Assembly (NCBI RefSeq): GCF_009299505.1
Contig: NZ_WBSM01000007.1
Coordinates: 115,516 to 179,515, forward strand
Direction of reading: 5' to 3'
Origin: Bifidobacterium ramosum
Lineage (GTDB): Bacteria; Actinomycetota; Actinomycetes; Actinomycetales; Bifidobacteriaceae
Length of the DNA: 64,000 nucleotides
The notes under the pieces are model-generated. The model worked only from the letters and a program-made list of their open reading frames with translations, did not search any database and was not told the DNA's origin. Below are positions 55,274-64,000 of the stretch, piece after piece. Within the stretch, counting starts at the first letter, position 1. Every line of letters begins with the position of its first letter. The translations under genes and the position numbers were made by a program.

Positions 55274-55924
55274 CTACCGGCCGAGGAATGCGCGGATCGC
55301 CTCGGCACGAGTGACGGCGCCGAGCTTGCGTTTGGCATGGCGGGTGACGACGAACACCGTGGACGGCTTGATGCCGAGCATGTCGGCGATCTCCTCGGTG
55401 GTGCGGTTCGCGGCGTAGAGGCGCAGCACCTCACGTTCCTGATCGGACAGCGCCGCCGAGCGCTGCGCAGACGCGGCCAGCGATTCGTGTGCGACGGCGG
55501 CCGTCATGAACCCGTCGAACGTCCGGCCTGCGGCCACCGCGTCGATCGCGGCCGCCAGCTCCTTCGGTGTCACGTCCTTGCCGATCAGTCCTTGCGCGCC
55601 CGCATCGATCGCCGCCTGACGGTAGTGCCGGCGCGAATACGAGGTCAGACACAACACCGCCGGCCGTATGGATGCCTCACGGATCCTGCGACAGACGTCC
55701 ACGCCATCCTGGCACGCACCCGGATCCCCGTTCAGCGACATGTCGAGCAACAGCACGTCCGGCGCCGCCGCGTCGCCCTCATACAGGCACCGGTGCACGG
55801 CCGTCTCCCCGTCCTCGCTCGTCCAGATCACCGCCGCGCCAGGCAGGGCGCGCCCGACGATCTGCGCCAGCATGCCCAGCGCGAACCGGTCGTTGTCCAC
55901 GATCGCAATCGTTGTCATGTCCAT
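55274..55924 (-). CDS. NarL/LuxR-type response regulator
   Basis: 216 residues (ATG 55924, or 55918 two codons later). Receiver: IAIVDNDRFALGML with Asp10 and Asp12, the acceptor Asp61 in VLLLDMSLNGD, Thr/Ser in LCLTSYS and the Lys in GLIGKDVTPKEL. The LuxR helix-turn-helix follows: LSDQEREVLRLYAANRTTEE and KPSTVFVVTRHAKRKLG. It is two bases downstream of the membrane-protein stop, so it shares that operon. The neighbouring kinase-like protein lacks an ATPase domain, so its own phospho-donor is unclear. Confidence 0.9.
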   Translation of the reverse strand: MDMTTIAIVDNDRFALGMLAQIVGRALPGAAVIWTSEDGETAVHRCLYEGDAAAPDVLLLDMSLNGDPGACQDGVDVCRRIREASIRPAVLCLTSYSRRHYRQAAIDAGAQGLIGKDVTPKELAAAIDAVAAGRTFDGFMTAAVAHESLAASAQRSAALSDQEREVLRLYAANRTTEEIADMLGIKPSTVFVVTRHAKRKLGAVTRAEAIRAFLGR

Positions 55925-55926
55925 TA

Positions 55927-57669
55927 TTATCGCAGTCGCCGCTCATCGTCCGTAACGGACGGCAGTACGGTGAACGGCAGTGCGGCGAACAGCGGCAGGG
56001 ACAGGAACACCGGGATCGGATACCAGAACAGGGCCTCGGGCGAGGCGTACAGCGACAGGACCGTCCAGCACAACAGGCCACACGCCGCCAGACGGCAGGA
56101 CGGAGCCGGTCGCGACATGCCGTCATGCGGCGTTTCGCGCGATGTGGGCAAGGCCGCCGACCGTCCCGAGATCCCCGAATGCGCAACCGACCGCCGCCCT
56201 CGCGCCGCGATGGTCTGCGCCAGCAGCGTCGCGCCGACCAGCAACGGCAACCAGGTGACGTACAGGGCCATCGCGGTGAACGGGTTGCTGTCACGGATCC
56301 ACCGGCGGATGCGGTCCAACAGGTCCCGCTGCCATCGCGGCTTGCGCGACGTGCCCATCAGCGGCGTTAGATCACGGGTGATCCGCGCCACGCGCAGTGC
56401 CTCGACGGTGTCCTCGTCGGCGAGGCCGGACTCGGTGACACCAGCGACAGCGGCACCGACGCCATCCGCGACTCCCGCGTCCTCGGGCAGGAACGTGGCC
56501 CATTGCCGCAGGTATCCGCCACGCAACAGATAATCCGAATCCGTCGGGTATGCGAAGTTCACGCGCGGATCCCACCAGCCGCGGATCGGCCCGGCCCACG
56601 CCGTGAGATACTCCCCCGGCTGCGCGAGTCCCAGCTCCGCCCATGCACGCAGCGCCGCGAGCGTCGCCTCGCCGGACGGCCGCGGATCCTCACGCAGCGT
56701 ATGGAATGTCTCGTCGGTGCGATGCGGGTTGATCTCGAGCGCGGCTTGATCGAGCCGCATGATGCCGTTCAACGCCGCCCGTTGCGCGGCCGAGACCGCC
56801 GACGGCCGGTCATGCGCGACCTGCGCGACCGACTGGGTGACCACGCCCCACAGCTCGCGCGACGGCGAACGGTTGGCGTGCGTCGCCGCGGCTGCGAGCG
56901 GCGCGAACACCCCCTGTGCGAGGACGATCGCCAGGCACAGGCAGACGAGTGCCCGGCGGCGGCTCCGCCCGCGCATGCAGACAGCCAGCAATCCCACGCC
57001 GGAACACAGGGCGATCATCAACGCGGTGCGTTTCGACGCGACCGTCGCGAACAGCACCGTCACGAACGTCACGGCGACCGGCATGCGCAGCAGCACGCGT
57101 CCGCGTGTCAGACAGGCCTCCGCGAACAGCACGGCGAACGGCAGGAAGAACACCGTGTGCAGGGAATCCTTGCCCATCGTGCCGACCGCACCGACCACCA
57201 CGTAGCTCGTGGCGAGATACAGCAATCCCAGCAGACGCAGCCATCGCGGCGCGCCGATCTTGCGCACGTAGCACAGCATCAGCGCGGCGCCGGCGGCCAG
57301 CAGCACGGCCTGCGTCGCCGTGTAGACCGCCTCGCCGATCAGCGGCGAGCCGAACACGTCCCCGATCCTCCAGAACAGGCCGAAGATCAACGTGTCGAAC
57401 AGCGGATGCTGCGTGTAATACCGGTGCAGGCCGGCGGTCTGCAGGTATTGCGCAAGCGTGTCGTCGCGCATCGCACCGGGCCAGATCAGCATGAGATACG
57501 GCGTCCACGCCGCGATCAGCGTCACGGCGTACAACACGAACCGTGCGCGTATCGCTTTGCCGAACGTGGACGGACGGCGTGCGGTCAGCCAGACGAGCGG
57601 CGAGGCCGCCGCGGTCGAAGCCACTGCGGTCAAGGCGCGCCGCATACGATCGCCCACGTTTCCGATCAT
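55927..57669 (-). CDS. Polytopic membrane protein (DUF6020-like)
   Basis: 580 residues, ATG at 57669 after GGGGGAGAT. At least ten hydrophobic segments with the N-terminal loop WPGAMRDDTLAQYLQTAG, TQHPLFDTLIFGLFW and a central GTMGKDSLHTVFFLPFAVLF. This layout resembles DUF6020 and GT-C type glycosyltransferases with an acidic extracytoplasmic first loop, so a role in lipid-linked glycan assembly is possible. A loop (~290-400) contains RGWWDPRVNFAYP. Function not established. It is in operon with the response regulator. Confidence 0.7.
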   Translation of the reverse strand: MIGNVGDRMRRALTAVASTAAASPLVWLTARRPSTFGKAIRARFVLYAVTLIAAWTPYLMLIWPGAMRDDTLAQYLQTAGLHRYYTQHPLFDTLIFGLFWRIGDVFGSPLIGEAVYTATQAVLLAAGAALMLCYVRKIGAPRWLRLLGLLYLATSYVVVGAVGTMGKDSLHTVFFLPFAVLFAEACLTRGRVLLRMPVAVTFVTVLFATVASKRTALMIALCSGVGLLAVCMRGRSRRRALVCLCLAIVLAQGVFAPLAAAATHANRSPSRELWGVVTQSVAQVAHDRPSAVSAAQRAALNGIMRLDQAALEINPHRTDETFHTLREDPRPSGEATLAALRAWAELGLAQPGEYLTAWAGPIRGWWDPRVNFAYPTDSDYLLRGGYLRQWATFLPEDAGVADGVGAAVAGVTESGLADEDTVEALRVARITRDLTPLMGTSRKPRWQRDLLDRIRRWIRDSNPFTAMALYVTWLPLLVGATLLAQTIAARGRRSVAHSGISGRSAALPTSRETPHDGMSRPAPSCRLAACGLLCWTVLSLYASPEALFWYPIPVFLSLPLFAALPFTVLPSVTDDERRLR

Positions 57670-57930
57670 TGCCGATCATCTCCCCCATGCCCTACACCCG
57701 CAGGATCGTCGGCATTCAGTCTAGTCGGCATCCGGTCGGCATCGAGATATCACCGCGACCTCATCGCGACGCGCCGGCAGCTATCAATCGCATCAAGAAC
57801 GCGTTATCCATGACCGCTATGACGCCGGTCTTGTGTCGCCGGCGGATCCATGGTTGGATTGTCGTCCAACGGTGAAGGGGAACGCCGTTGACGCCGATGC
57901 CGCGACGCACAGTGAAAGGGGGATGCGCGG

Positions 57931-58080
57931 ATGGTGTATACCACGTTGGATTTTGCCGAACAGTACCTGTTACATACCGAGATCGTCATGGCGAACGATA
58001 CGACGGACGCGCACGCCCAGCACCGCGGCACGGACGGTTCCATCGCCGACGGCGTGATCGTCGGCCAGTCCGGTGACTGA
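57931..58080 (+). CDS. Putative 49-residue peptide
   Basis: GAAAGGGGGATGC lies ~7 bases before the ATG at 57931. The frame codes MVYTTLDFAEQYLLHTEIVM, then an Asp/Thr/His-rich part, and ends GVIVGQSGD. A strong hairpin follows 42 bases after the stop. No domain or leader-peptide motif is recognised. An in-frame ATG at residue 20 has no ribosome binding site. Too short for homology judgement; context supports a real small gene. Confidence 0.45.
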   Translation: MVYTTLDFAEQYLLHTEIVMANDTTDAHAQHRGTDGSIADGVIVGQSGD

Positions 58081-58121
58081 CCGGTGACGATTCACAGCTC
58101 ACGTTTCACCAGGTTCATATA

Positions 58122-58163
58122 TGACGAGAGGACAGCTCCCTTATGGGAACTGTCCTCTCGTCA
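58122..58163. terminator. Hairpin terminator downstream of the 49-residue ORF
   Basis: TGACGAGAGGACAG..CTGTCCTCTCGTCA, with an inner CTCCC/GGGAA stem around TTAT; nearly perfect 19-bp stem. No clear T run; it may be bidirectional. Confidence 0.6.
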
Positions 58164-58209
58164 ATCAACGATTATCTACCTGCGCACGCTCCGCAGATCA
58201 GTTTTCGCA

Positions 58210-58390
58210 GAAAACTGAGTGATGCGTGCGTCCTCTAGGCGCACCGAGGGAAGGCGTACGAAGGTACGTCAACCGAGGAGCCGTGCTACACACGGCCTTC
58301 GCGGCACAGCCGCTCACCTCGCCTACAGGCAGTCCACCGGACTGCCTGCTTAACGGCTCAGCGACGAGGACGCTCCATCACTCAGTTTTC
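58210..58390. repeat. 181-bp MITE-like structured element with terminal inverted repeats
   Basis: GAAAACTGAGTGATG followed by GCGTCCTC occurs as inverted ends at 58210-58235 and 58366-58390 (2-3 unpaired bases between the blocks). The interior folds into several further hairpins, such as GCAGGCAGTCC/GGACTGCCTG and GTGTGTAGCACGGC. The right end contains the aspS stop codon (EN-stop). A CAGTTTTC/GAAAACTG hairpin adjoins the left end. Identity unknown; it could be a MITE or a structured RNA. Confidence 0.75.
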
Positions 58391-60178
58391 GTCTTCCGGA
58401 TCGTAGTCGACACCGGTCTCAGCACGCTGCTCGTCGGTGATCGGAGCCGGGGCGCCGGTCAGCGGATCGCGGCCGCCGCCGGCCTTCGGGAAAGCGATGA
58501 CGTCGCGGATGGTGTCGGCGCCGGCGAGGATCGACACGGTGCGGTCCCAGCCGAGGGCGATGCCCGCGTGCGGCGGGGCGCCGTACTTGAACGCGTCGAG
58601 CAGGAAGCCGAACTTCTCCTTGGCCTCCTCCGGCGCGATGCCGAGGACGTTGAGGACGCGGTCCTGGATGTCGTCGCGGTGGATACGCACGGAGCCGCCG
58701 CCCATCTCTTCGCCGTTGCAGACGATGTCGTAGGAGTCGGACATGGCGTGTTCCGGATCCTGGTCGAACTTGTCGATCCAGTCCTTGGACGGCATGGTGA
58801 ACGGGTGGTGCATGGAGGTCCACTTGGAGTGGCCGACCGCCACGTCGTCGTCGTCCGGATCGTCGGTCGGCTTGAACAGCGGGAAGTCGACGACCCACGT
58901 GAACGCGAACTTCTTCGGGTCGAGCAGACCTTCGCGGCGGGCGAGTTCGACGCGGGCGGCGCCGAGCAGGAGCTGCGAGGATTCACGGGTGCCGGCGGCG
59001 AAGAACACGGCGTCGCCCGGCTCGGCGTTGACGGCCTGCATCAGACCGGCGCGCTCCTCGTCGGACAGGTTCTTGGCGACGGGGCCCTTGAGCTCGCCGT
59101 CGTCGGTGAACTGCACGTACGCGAGGCCCTTGGCGCCGCGCTGGCGGGCCCACTCCTGCCATGCGTCGAACTGGCGACGCGGCGTGGAGGCGCCGCCCTT
59201 GTAGACGACGGCACCCACGTACGGGGCCTGGAACACGCGGAACGGGGTGTTCTTGAAGTAGTCGGTGAGTTCGACGAGCGGATTGCCGAAGCGCAGGTCC
59301 GGCTTGTCGGAGCCGTACTTGTCCATGGCCTCCTGCCAGGAGATGCGCGGCAGCGGCAGCTGCACGTCGTAGCCGGCGACCTTCCAGATGGCGGCGATGA
59401 CCTTTTCGGCCATGGCCATGACGTCCTCCTGGTCCACGAAGCTCATCTCCATGTCGAGCTGGGTGAACTCGGGCTGGCGGTCGGCGCGGAAGTCCTCGTC
59501 GCGGTAGCAGCGGGCGAGCTGGTAGTAGCGTTCGACGCCGGAGACCATGAGCAGCTGCTTGAGGAGCTGCGGGGACTGCGGCAGCGCGTACCAGGAGCCC
59601 GGCACGAGGCGGGCCGGCACGAGGAAGTCGCGGGCGCCTTCCGGCGTGGACTTGATGAACGTCGGGGTCTCGACCTCGGTGAAGTCCATGTCCTCGAGCG
59701 CGTGACGGGCGGCCTTGGCCATGTCGGAGCGCAGCTTGAGGTTGTGCTGCATGGACGGGCGGCGCAGGTCGAGGTAACGGTACTTGAGGCGCACGTCCTC
59801 GCCCGGCAGCTTGGTCTCGGACTCGTTTTCGAGCGCGGTGGACACCTGGAACGGCAGCGCGTCGGACTTGGCGAGCACGGTGATGGTCTCGGCCACGACT
59901 TCGATCTTGCCGGTGGCCAGATGCTCGTTCTCGTTGCCTTCCGGACGCAGACGGACTTCGCCGACGACCTGCACGACGAATTCGGAGCGCAGCGGGCGCG
60001 CCATGTCCTCGTCGTAGATGACGACCTGCACGAGGCCGGTGTTGTCGCGAAGGTCGATGAAGGCCACGCCGCCGTGGTCGCGACGACGGTCGACCCAACC
60101 CGCGAGCGTCACCTTCTGTCCGACGAGCGCTTCGGTCACGTCGGTCGCATGATGTGTTCTGTAAGCCGTCTGGCTCAT
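58382..60178 (-). CDS. aspS: Aspartyl-tRNA synthetase
   Basis: 598 residues; the ATG at 60178 overlaps the hisS stop (ATGA). AspS charges tRNA-Asp. The N-terminal OB-fold anticodon domain ([20 protein letters not shown]) is followed by class II motif 1 and 2 regions ([16 protein letters not shown], then [19 protein letters not shown]), the bacterial GAD insertion (about 290-410) and motif 3 [13 protein letters not shown]. Length is normal for bacterial AspRS. The stop codon lies in the inverted end of the structured element. Confidence 0.97.
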   Translation of the reverse strand: MSQTAYRTHHATDVTEALVGQKVTLAGWVDRRRDHGGVAFIDLRDNTGLVQVVIYDEDMARPLRSEFVVQVVGEVRLRPEGNENEHLATGKIEVVAETITVLAKSDALPFQVSTALENESETKLPGEDVRLKYRYLDLRRPSMQHNLKLRSDMAKAARHALEDMDFTEVETPTFIKSTPEGARDFLVPARLVPGSWYALPQSPQLLKQLLMVSGVERYYQLARCYRDEDFRADRQPEFTQLDMEMSFVDQEDVMAMAEKVIAAIWKVAGYDVQLPLPRISWQEAMDKYGSDKPDLRFGNPLVELTDYFKNTPFRVFQAPYVGAVVYKGGASTPRRQFDAWQEWARQRGAKGLAYVQFTDDGELKGPVAKNLSDEERAGLMQAVNAEPGDAVFFAAGTRESSQLLLGAARVELARREGLLDPKKFAFTWVVDFPLFKPTDDPDDDDVAVGHSKWTSMHHPFTMPSKDWIDKFDQDPEHAMSDSYDIVCNGEEMGGGSVRIHRDDIQDRVLNVLGIAPEEAKEKFGFLLDAFKYGAPPHAGIALGWDRTVSILAGADTIRDVIAFPKAGGGRDPLTGAPAPITDEQRAETGVDYDPEDEN

Positions 60179-61578
60179 GCTTCCTCTACTCCTTTGATGT
60201 CGACTTGCTGCTGGGCGTACACAGTATCCGGCTCCCACGACTGCGGGTCGGCCGGCTGCTGGTCGCCGGTGACGATGTTCTTGACTTCGTCGTGGGCGCG
60301 CTCGTCGGCCACGTCGGCCGGGAACCACACGTACGGGATGCCGAGCTTGTCGGCGTATTTGATCTGCTTGCCGAGCTTGGCCGCGGTCGGCGCGACGTCG
60401 GCGGCGATGCCGCGGGCGCGCAGCGCGTTCGCGATGACGTTGGACTGGGAGCGGTCCGCCTCGTTCCACACGGCGACGAGCACGGCGGCCGGGGACACGC
60501 GGTTGGCGTGCGCGCCGGCGGTGTGCAGCATGTACGACACGAGTCGCGACAGGCCGATGGACAGGCCGACGCCCGGGTACTTGCGGTTGCCCTGCGAGGC
60601 GAGGTTGTCGTAGCGGCCGCCGGAGCAGATCGAGCCGAGCGACGCGGCGCCCTCGAGGAACGTCTCGTAGACGGAACCGGTGTAGTAGTCGAGTCCGCGG
60701 GCAATCTTGAGGTCGGCGATCACCGAACCCGGACGGATGCGCGCGGCCTCGTCGACGATCATCGCGAGCGTGTCGAGTCCCTGACGGGCGAGCACGTACG
60801 CCTCGGAATCGGTTGCGATGCCGTGCTTCGCGCACAACGCGTCGAACTTGGCGGCCAGTTCGTCGCCGTTCGCGGCGGTCAGATCGGCGAGTTCGAGGCA
60901 CGCACGGGCCTGCGACTCGCTCGCGCCGCATCCGTCGACCAGAAGCTTGACGACCTCGTCGGCGCCGATCTTGTCGAGCTTGTCGATCTCGCGCAGCACG
61001 CCCTCGATGTCGGTGAGTCCCAGGCCGCGGTAGAAGCCTTCGGACAGCTTGCGGTTGTTCGCGTGCACGGTCGCTTTCGGGAGGCCATACGCGCGCAGCT
61101 GCTCGAGCGCGGACACCATAACCAGCGGCAGCTCGACCTCGTAGTGGTCGGGCAGTTCGCCCTGGCCGATCACGTCGATGTCGGCCTGCACGAACTCGCG
61201 GAAACGGCCTTCCTGCGGACGCTCGCCACGCCACACCTTCTGGATCTGCCAGCGCTTGAACGGGAACGCGAGATCGCCGGAATGCTCGACGACGTACCGG
61301 CTCAGCGGCACGGTGAGATCGAAGTGCAGGCCGAGACGGTCCTCGATCGGAGTGTCGTTCTCCTGACCGACCTCCTGCAGGCGGCTCAGCAGGTAGATCT
61401 CCTTGCTGGTCTCGCCTTTCTTGAGCAGGCTGGAGCCCTGCTCGACCGCGCGAGTCTCAATGCCGATGAACCCATTGAGCTCGAAAACCCTACGGAGCGT
61501 ATCGATGACACGCTGCTCCACGACACGTTCAGAGGGGAGCCACTCTGGAAATCCTGAAATAGATGCGCCTTTAGCCAC
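60175..61578 (-). CDS. hisS: Histidyl-tRNA synthetase
   Basis: 467 residues from the GTG at 61578. HisS charges tRNA-His. Class II motifs: [20 protein letters not shown] near the start, [19 protein letters not shown] (motif 2) and [16 protein letters not shown] (motif 3); the HisA motif is [13 protein letters not shown]. An AGGGAA lies before the GTG and TATTAT just upstream. First gene of a hisS-aspS operon. Confidence 0.96.
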   Translation of the reverse strand: MAKGASISGFPEWLPSERVVEQRVIDTLRRVFELNGFIGIETRAVEQGSSLLKKGETSKEIYLLSRLQEVGQENDTPIEDRLGLHFDLTVPLSRYVVEHSGDLAFPFKRWQIQKVWRGERPQEGRFREFVQADIDVIGQGELPDHYEVELPLVMVSALEQLRAYGLPKATVHANNRKLSEGFYRGLGLTDIEGVLREIDKLDKIGADEVVKLLVDGCGASESQARACLELADLTAANGDELAAKFDALCAKHGIATDSEAYVLARQGLDTLAMIVDEAARIRPGSVIADLKIARGLDYYTGSVYETFLEGAASLGSICSGGRYDNLASQGNRKYPGVGLSIGLSRLVSYMLHTAGAHANRVSPAAVLVAVWNEADRSQSNVIANALRARGIAADVAPTAAKLGKQIKYADKLGIPYVWFPADVADERAHDEVKNIVTGDQQPADPQSWEPDTVYAQQQVDIKGVEEA

Positions 61579-61584
61579 GGTTCC

Positions 61585-61597
61585 CTATAATAAGGGA
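61585..61597. promoter_or_regulatory. Overlapping divergent -10 boxes between hisS and the DUF349 gene
   Basis: CTATAATAAGGG contains TATAAT on the plus strand and TTATTATAG on the minus strand. Both genes could start transcription here. Confidence 0.45.
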
Positions 61598-61680
61598 GGT
61601 TGCGGAAAACACGTCGCACGGTTTTGGCCGTCGCAGGCGCGCGCAACCTCTCTACCACCTTGTAGCTTAAGGAGCTGGCC

Positions 61681-63129
61681 ATGGCCGACGAGAACGTCAC
61701 CGAACCGAACAACACCACCGCAACCACCGAGCAGGCGCCGACGCCCGCCCCCGAGGAGAAAGCCAGCGCCACACCCGCACAACCGTCACCGGCGAGCATG
61801 CCGAAGCCGCACGCGCCCTCCCCCGCCGCGTTCGCCAAGAAGCCGGCGCACACCGCCGCTCCGGCTCCCGCGACCGGCGCCTATTCGGATGCCGAGGTCA
61901 AGGCCGCCGAGGAGTTCGGCCGCGTCGATGACAACGGCACCGTGTACGTCAAGGACGGCGAGTCCGAGCGTGAGGTCGGCCAGTTCCCGGACGTGTCCAA
62001 GGAGGAGGCGCTGGCGCTGTACGCACGCCGCTTCCTGGATCTCAAGGCGAAGCTGAACCTGTTCGCCGGCCGTCTCAAGTCGAACGGCATCAAGCCGCGC
62101 GAGATCGACGAGTCGATCAAGACGCTGGCCGAGGAGACCGCGCAGCCGGCCGTCGTCGGCGACGTCGCCGCGCTCAAGGCGCAGTTCGAGGCGCTGAAGG
62201 CCGAAGGCGAAGCGAAGAAGGCGAAGATCTCCGAGGCTCGCAAGGCCGCCGTGGCGAAGGCCGTCGAGGAGCGCACCGCGATCGTGGTGAAGGCCGAGGA
62301 GCTGGCCGCGTCGCTCGGCGAGAACACCAACTGGCGTTCCACCGCCGACAAGTTCCGCGCGCTGTTCGACCAGTGGCAGCAGCACCAGCGCACCACCGTC
62401 CGCATCGACAAGGCCGACGCGGACGCGCTGTGGAAGCGCTTCTCCGCCGCGCGCACCACGTTCAACCAGGCCCGCCGCAAGTGGGCGCAGGCGCGCGACA
62501 ACGAGCGCAACGCCGCCAAGGAGGCCAAGGAGGCCATCATTGCCGAGGCGAACGAGCTCAAGGACTCGACCGCATGGGGCGAGACCTCGCACAAGTTCAA
62601 CGAGCTGATGGACCGTTGGAAGCAGGCCGGCCGCGCGGGCCGCAACGAGGACGACGCCCTGTGGGCGAAGTTCCGCGAGGCCGCCGACACGTTCTTCAAC
62701 GCGCGTCAGGCCGACCGTGACCAGATCTCCTCGTCCGAGAAGGAGAACCTCGCCAAGAAGGAGGAGCTATTGGCCAAGGCCGAGGCGCTGGTGCCGGTCG
62801 CCGACGAGGCCGCCGCAAAGAAGGCGCGTCAGGCGCTGGCCGCCATTCAGGAGGAATGGGATCAGATCGGCTACGTGCCGCGCGACGACATGCGCCGCAT
62901 CGAGGGCCGTCTCGACGCCGTCGACAAGCAGATCAAGGCCGTCGAGGACGCCGCGTGGAAGAAGACCGATCCGGAGGCCGACGCCCGCAAGTCCAGCTTC
63001 GAGGAACAGCTCAACGCGCAGCTCGCCGAGCTGGACGAGAAGATCGCCGCCGAGTCCGACCCGAAGAAGAAGGCCAAGCTCGAGGCCGAGAAGGCCACCA
63101 AGGAGCAGTGGCTCAACGCCATCAAGTAG
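61681..63129 (+). CDS. DUF349-repeat coiled-coil protein
   Basis: 482 residues; AAGGAGCTGGCC precedes the ATG. A ~70-residue Pro/Ala/Thr-rich leader is followed by a helical region with three or more DUF349 units (LGENTNWRSTADKFRALFDQW, STAWGETSHKFNELMDRWKQA, EEWDQIGYVPRDDMRRIE). It ends in Lys/Glu-rich coiled coil. DUF349 proteins are widespread in actinobacteria next to hisS; their function is not well defined. It is divergent from hisS. Confidence 0.9.
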   Translation: MADENVTEPNNTTATTEQAPTPAPEEKASATPAQPSPASMPKPHAPSPAAFAKKPAHTAAPAPATGAYSDAEVKAAEEFGRVDDNGTVYVKDGESEREVGQFPDVSKEEALALYARRFLDLKAKLNLFAGRLKSNGIKPREIDESIKTLAEETAQPAVVGDVAALKAQFEALKAEGEAKKAKISEARKAAVAKAVEERTAIVVKAEELAASLGENTNWRSTADKFRALFDQWQQHQRTTVRIDKADADALWKRFSAARTTFNQARRKWAQARDNERNAAKEAKEAIIAEANELKDSTAWGETSHKFNELMDRWKQAGRAGRNEDDALWAKFREAADTFFNARQADRDQISSSEKENLAKKEELLAKAEALVPVADEAAAKKARQALAAIQEEWDQIGYVPRDDMRRIEGRLDAVDKQIKAVEDAAWKKTDPEADARKSSFEEQLNAQLAELDEKIAAESDPKKKAKLEAEKATKEQWLNAIK

Positions 63130-63145
63130 GTAAGTGGCGGGAAAA

Positions 63146-63205
63146 GGGCAGGAGGATGGAAGTCTGCGTCACGCGACTCCCATCTTCCTGCTCTTTTTCT
63201 TTTCT
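63146..63205 (+). terminator. Intrinsic terminator after the DUF349 gene
   Basis: GGGCAGGAGGATGG pairs with CCATCTTCCTGCTC (one wobble) and is followed by TTTTTCTTTTC. A ~50-base pyrimidine tract continues to the next repeat. Confidence 0.75.
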
Positions 63206-63241
63206 CTCTTTCTTCTTCCTTCTTTCCTATCCCCATTCTTT

Positions 63242-63690
63242 AACGGACATACAGCCGATTGCGTGGGACGAATCGGCTGTATGTCCGTTCTTTATGGAGT
63301 GACCGTTTCCATCGATATTGCCTTCGATAAGGCCGATCTTCCTCCCCCTATTTTTCTTCTTCTCCCTTCCTCCGCCCCTCCTACGTGTCCGTTCCTCCCT
63401 TCTTCCCATCTCTTCCCCTCAACGGACATACAGCCGATTTCAGTACCCAAAACGACTGTATGTCCGTTAGGGATTCATGATCGCGGATTCCCGACAAGCC
63501 GTCCCGAGCCACCATCTCCCTTCTCCTCCTTCCCCAACGGACATGCAGTCGATTCAGGTGGGTAAATCGGCTGTATGTCCGTTAGAGAGTCGCAAGTACT
63601 ACAACTATTCATCACGCTCTTTTCAGCCGCCGCTTCATCCTCAACGGACATACGGCCGATTACGCAGCCACAATCGGCTGCATGTCCGTC
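63242..63690. repeat. Family A palindromic repeats, cluster 5 (four copies)
   Basis: Copies at 63242-63289, 63421-63468, 63536-63583 and 63643-63690. The last is followed by the linker CCAGGGAAGCACACGCT and then family B array 3. Long pyrimidine tracts (63190-63240, 63340-63420) precede two copies. The 63130-63870 stretch has no credible gene. Confidence 0.95.
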
Positions 63691-63745
63691 ATATGAGGGT
63701 GGAACCCCAGGGAAGCACACGCTTCGGCCACCACCCCACATCGCC

Positions 63746-63873
63746 AGCGCAAGAAATTCGGGAAAACAGCCCTATCGTCCCGAATAACCCGCACTGAGCA
63801 AGTCCAAGCGCAACTTTTTCAGGAAAACAACCCATCTCTCCCGAATTTCCCGCACTGACCCATCCTCAGCGCA
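63746..63873. repeat. Family B inverted-repeat array 3, interrupted at its right end
   Basis: Two full AGCGCAAGAAATTCGGG-type units, then a third that stops after AGCGCA at 63873, where the sequence changes to TGTAATGTCTCGGGG of a putative insertion element. Confidence 0.88.
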
Positions 63874-64000
63874 TGTAATGTCTCGGGGCCTAAATGACGC
63901 ATGTGTCGGGGCATGGTTGACGGTATGTCCTGGGGCATGGTTGACACATGCGTCATGTCGGTGTCATTCAACTGTCGGTTTGTTTCTTGGCCGGAGCTGG
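63874..64000. mobile_element. Probable insertion-sequence end with 23-bp subterminal repeats
   Basis: Starts with TGTAATGTCTCGGGGC. Three ~23-bp direct repeats follow: ATGTCTCGGGGCCTAAATGAC, ATGTGTCGGGGCATGGTTGAC and ATGTCCTGGGGCATGGTTGAC. Multiple subterminal repeats and a TG-start terminus are typical of IS21-type and some IS481-type elements. No transposase is visible before the window edge, so the class is tentative. Confidence 0.5.

Noticed and set aside
55142..56533. 463-codon plus-strand ORF
   Set aside because: Antisense to the response regulator and membrane protein genes; Arg-rich shadow.

Overview
The window is high-GC actinobacterial DNA that I read as a Bifidobacterium chromosome. 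This is an inference from gene content: a WhiB regulator, a fused EcfA-EcfA'-EcfT transporter, a Glu-type amino acid ABC operon with a long-tailed permease, an LSDTG-anchored surface enzyme, a very large GGFxG-repeat secreted protein and plant-glycan enzymes. No rRNA or tRNA gene was seen.

Layout. 1-2.9 kb: part of an integrated mobile element on the minus strand (WhiB fragment, helix-turn-helix replication-type protein, two tiny ORFs, an XRE-type regulator) with a divergent XRE gene at its edge. The edge runs into the 3' end of a 2401-residue secreted GGFxG-repeat protein (to 9.9 kb), whose upstream region has a G10 tract and a LacI-like palindrome. 10.3-11.7 kb: an AAA/DUF4143 ATPase behind three 15-bp iterons at exact 32-bp spacing that also carry tandem promoters. 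11.8-15.1 kb: FMN riboswitch, RibU-like S component and a one-polypeptide ECF energising module. 15.3-17.5 kb: CE15-like esterase and TPP-riboswitch-controlled tenA. 18-18.8 kb: nitroreductase. 19.4-22.9 kb: comEC and comEA. 23.1-29.2 kb: leuS, a solute-binding lipoprotein, a CorA transporter and a histidine phosphatase. 30.1-34.7 kb: orphan response regulator, small protein, UDG-like glycosylase, FMN-barrel protein, DUF1287 protein and a second nitroreductase. 34.8-39 kb: rarA and a DUF3516-type helicase. 39-43.3 kb: nucleoside hydrolase, GH78 rhamnosidase and a broken lacI. 43.7-49.6 kb: LSDTG-anchored LTD/phytase-like/5'-nucleotidase and a GH28 enzyme. 49.8-54 kb: amino-acid ABC operon and a YbaK deacylase. 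54.4-57.7 kb: a histidine kinase homologue without ATPase domain, a LuxR-type response regulator and a membrane protein. 57.9-63.1 kb: 49-residue ORF, structured element, aspS, hisS and a DUF349 protein.

The most unusual content is intergenic. Several families of palindromic repeats fill the spacers. Family A has 19 copies of a 47-48 bp hairpin (arms AACGGACATACAGCCGATT and complement) in five clusters. Family B is an array of inverted repeats (AGCGCAAGAAATTCGGG and complement) always found just after an A copy and a conserved linker. Family D has three exactly 54-bp near-perfect palindromes whose inner sequences differ while both arms stay complementary. Family E has CGTAACTCAACA hairpins, and family F two GGTTCCCGGGAT hairpins. 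Paired changes in the A and D arms suggest that the fold is kept. The right edge appears to be an insertion-sequence end that interrupts a B unit.

Functionally the window combines core genes (aminoacyl-tRNA synthetases, DNA repair, competence, metal and vitamin uptake) with carbohydrate and cell-surface accessory genes typical of a gut commensal.
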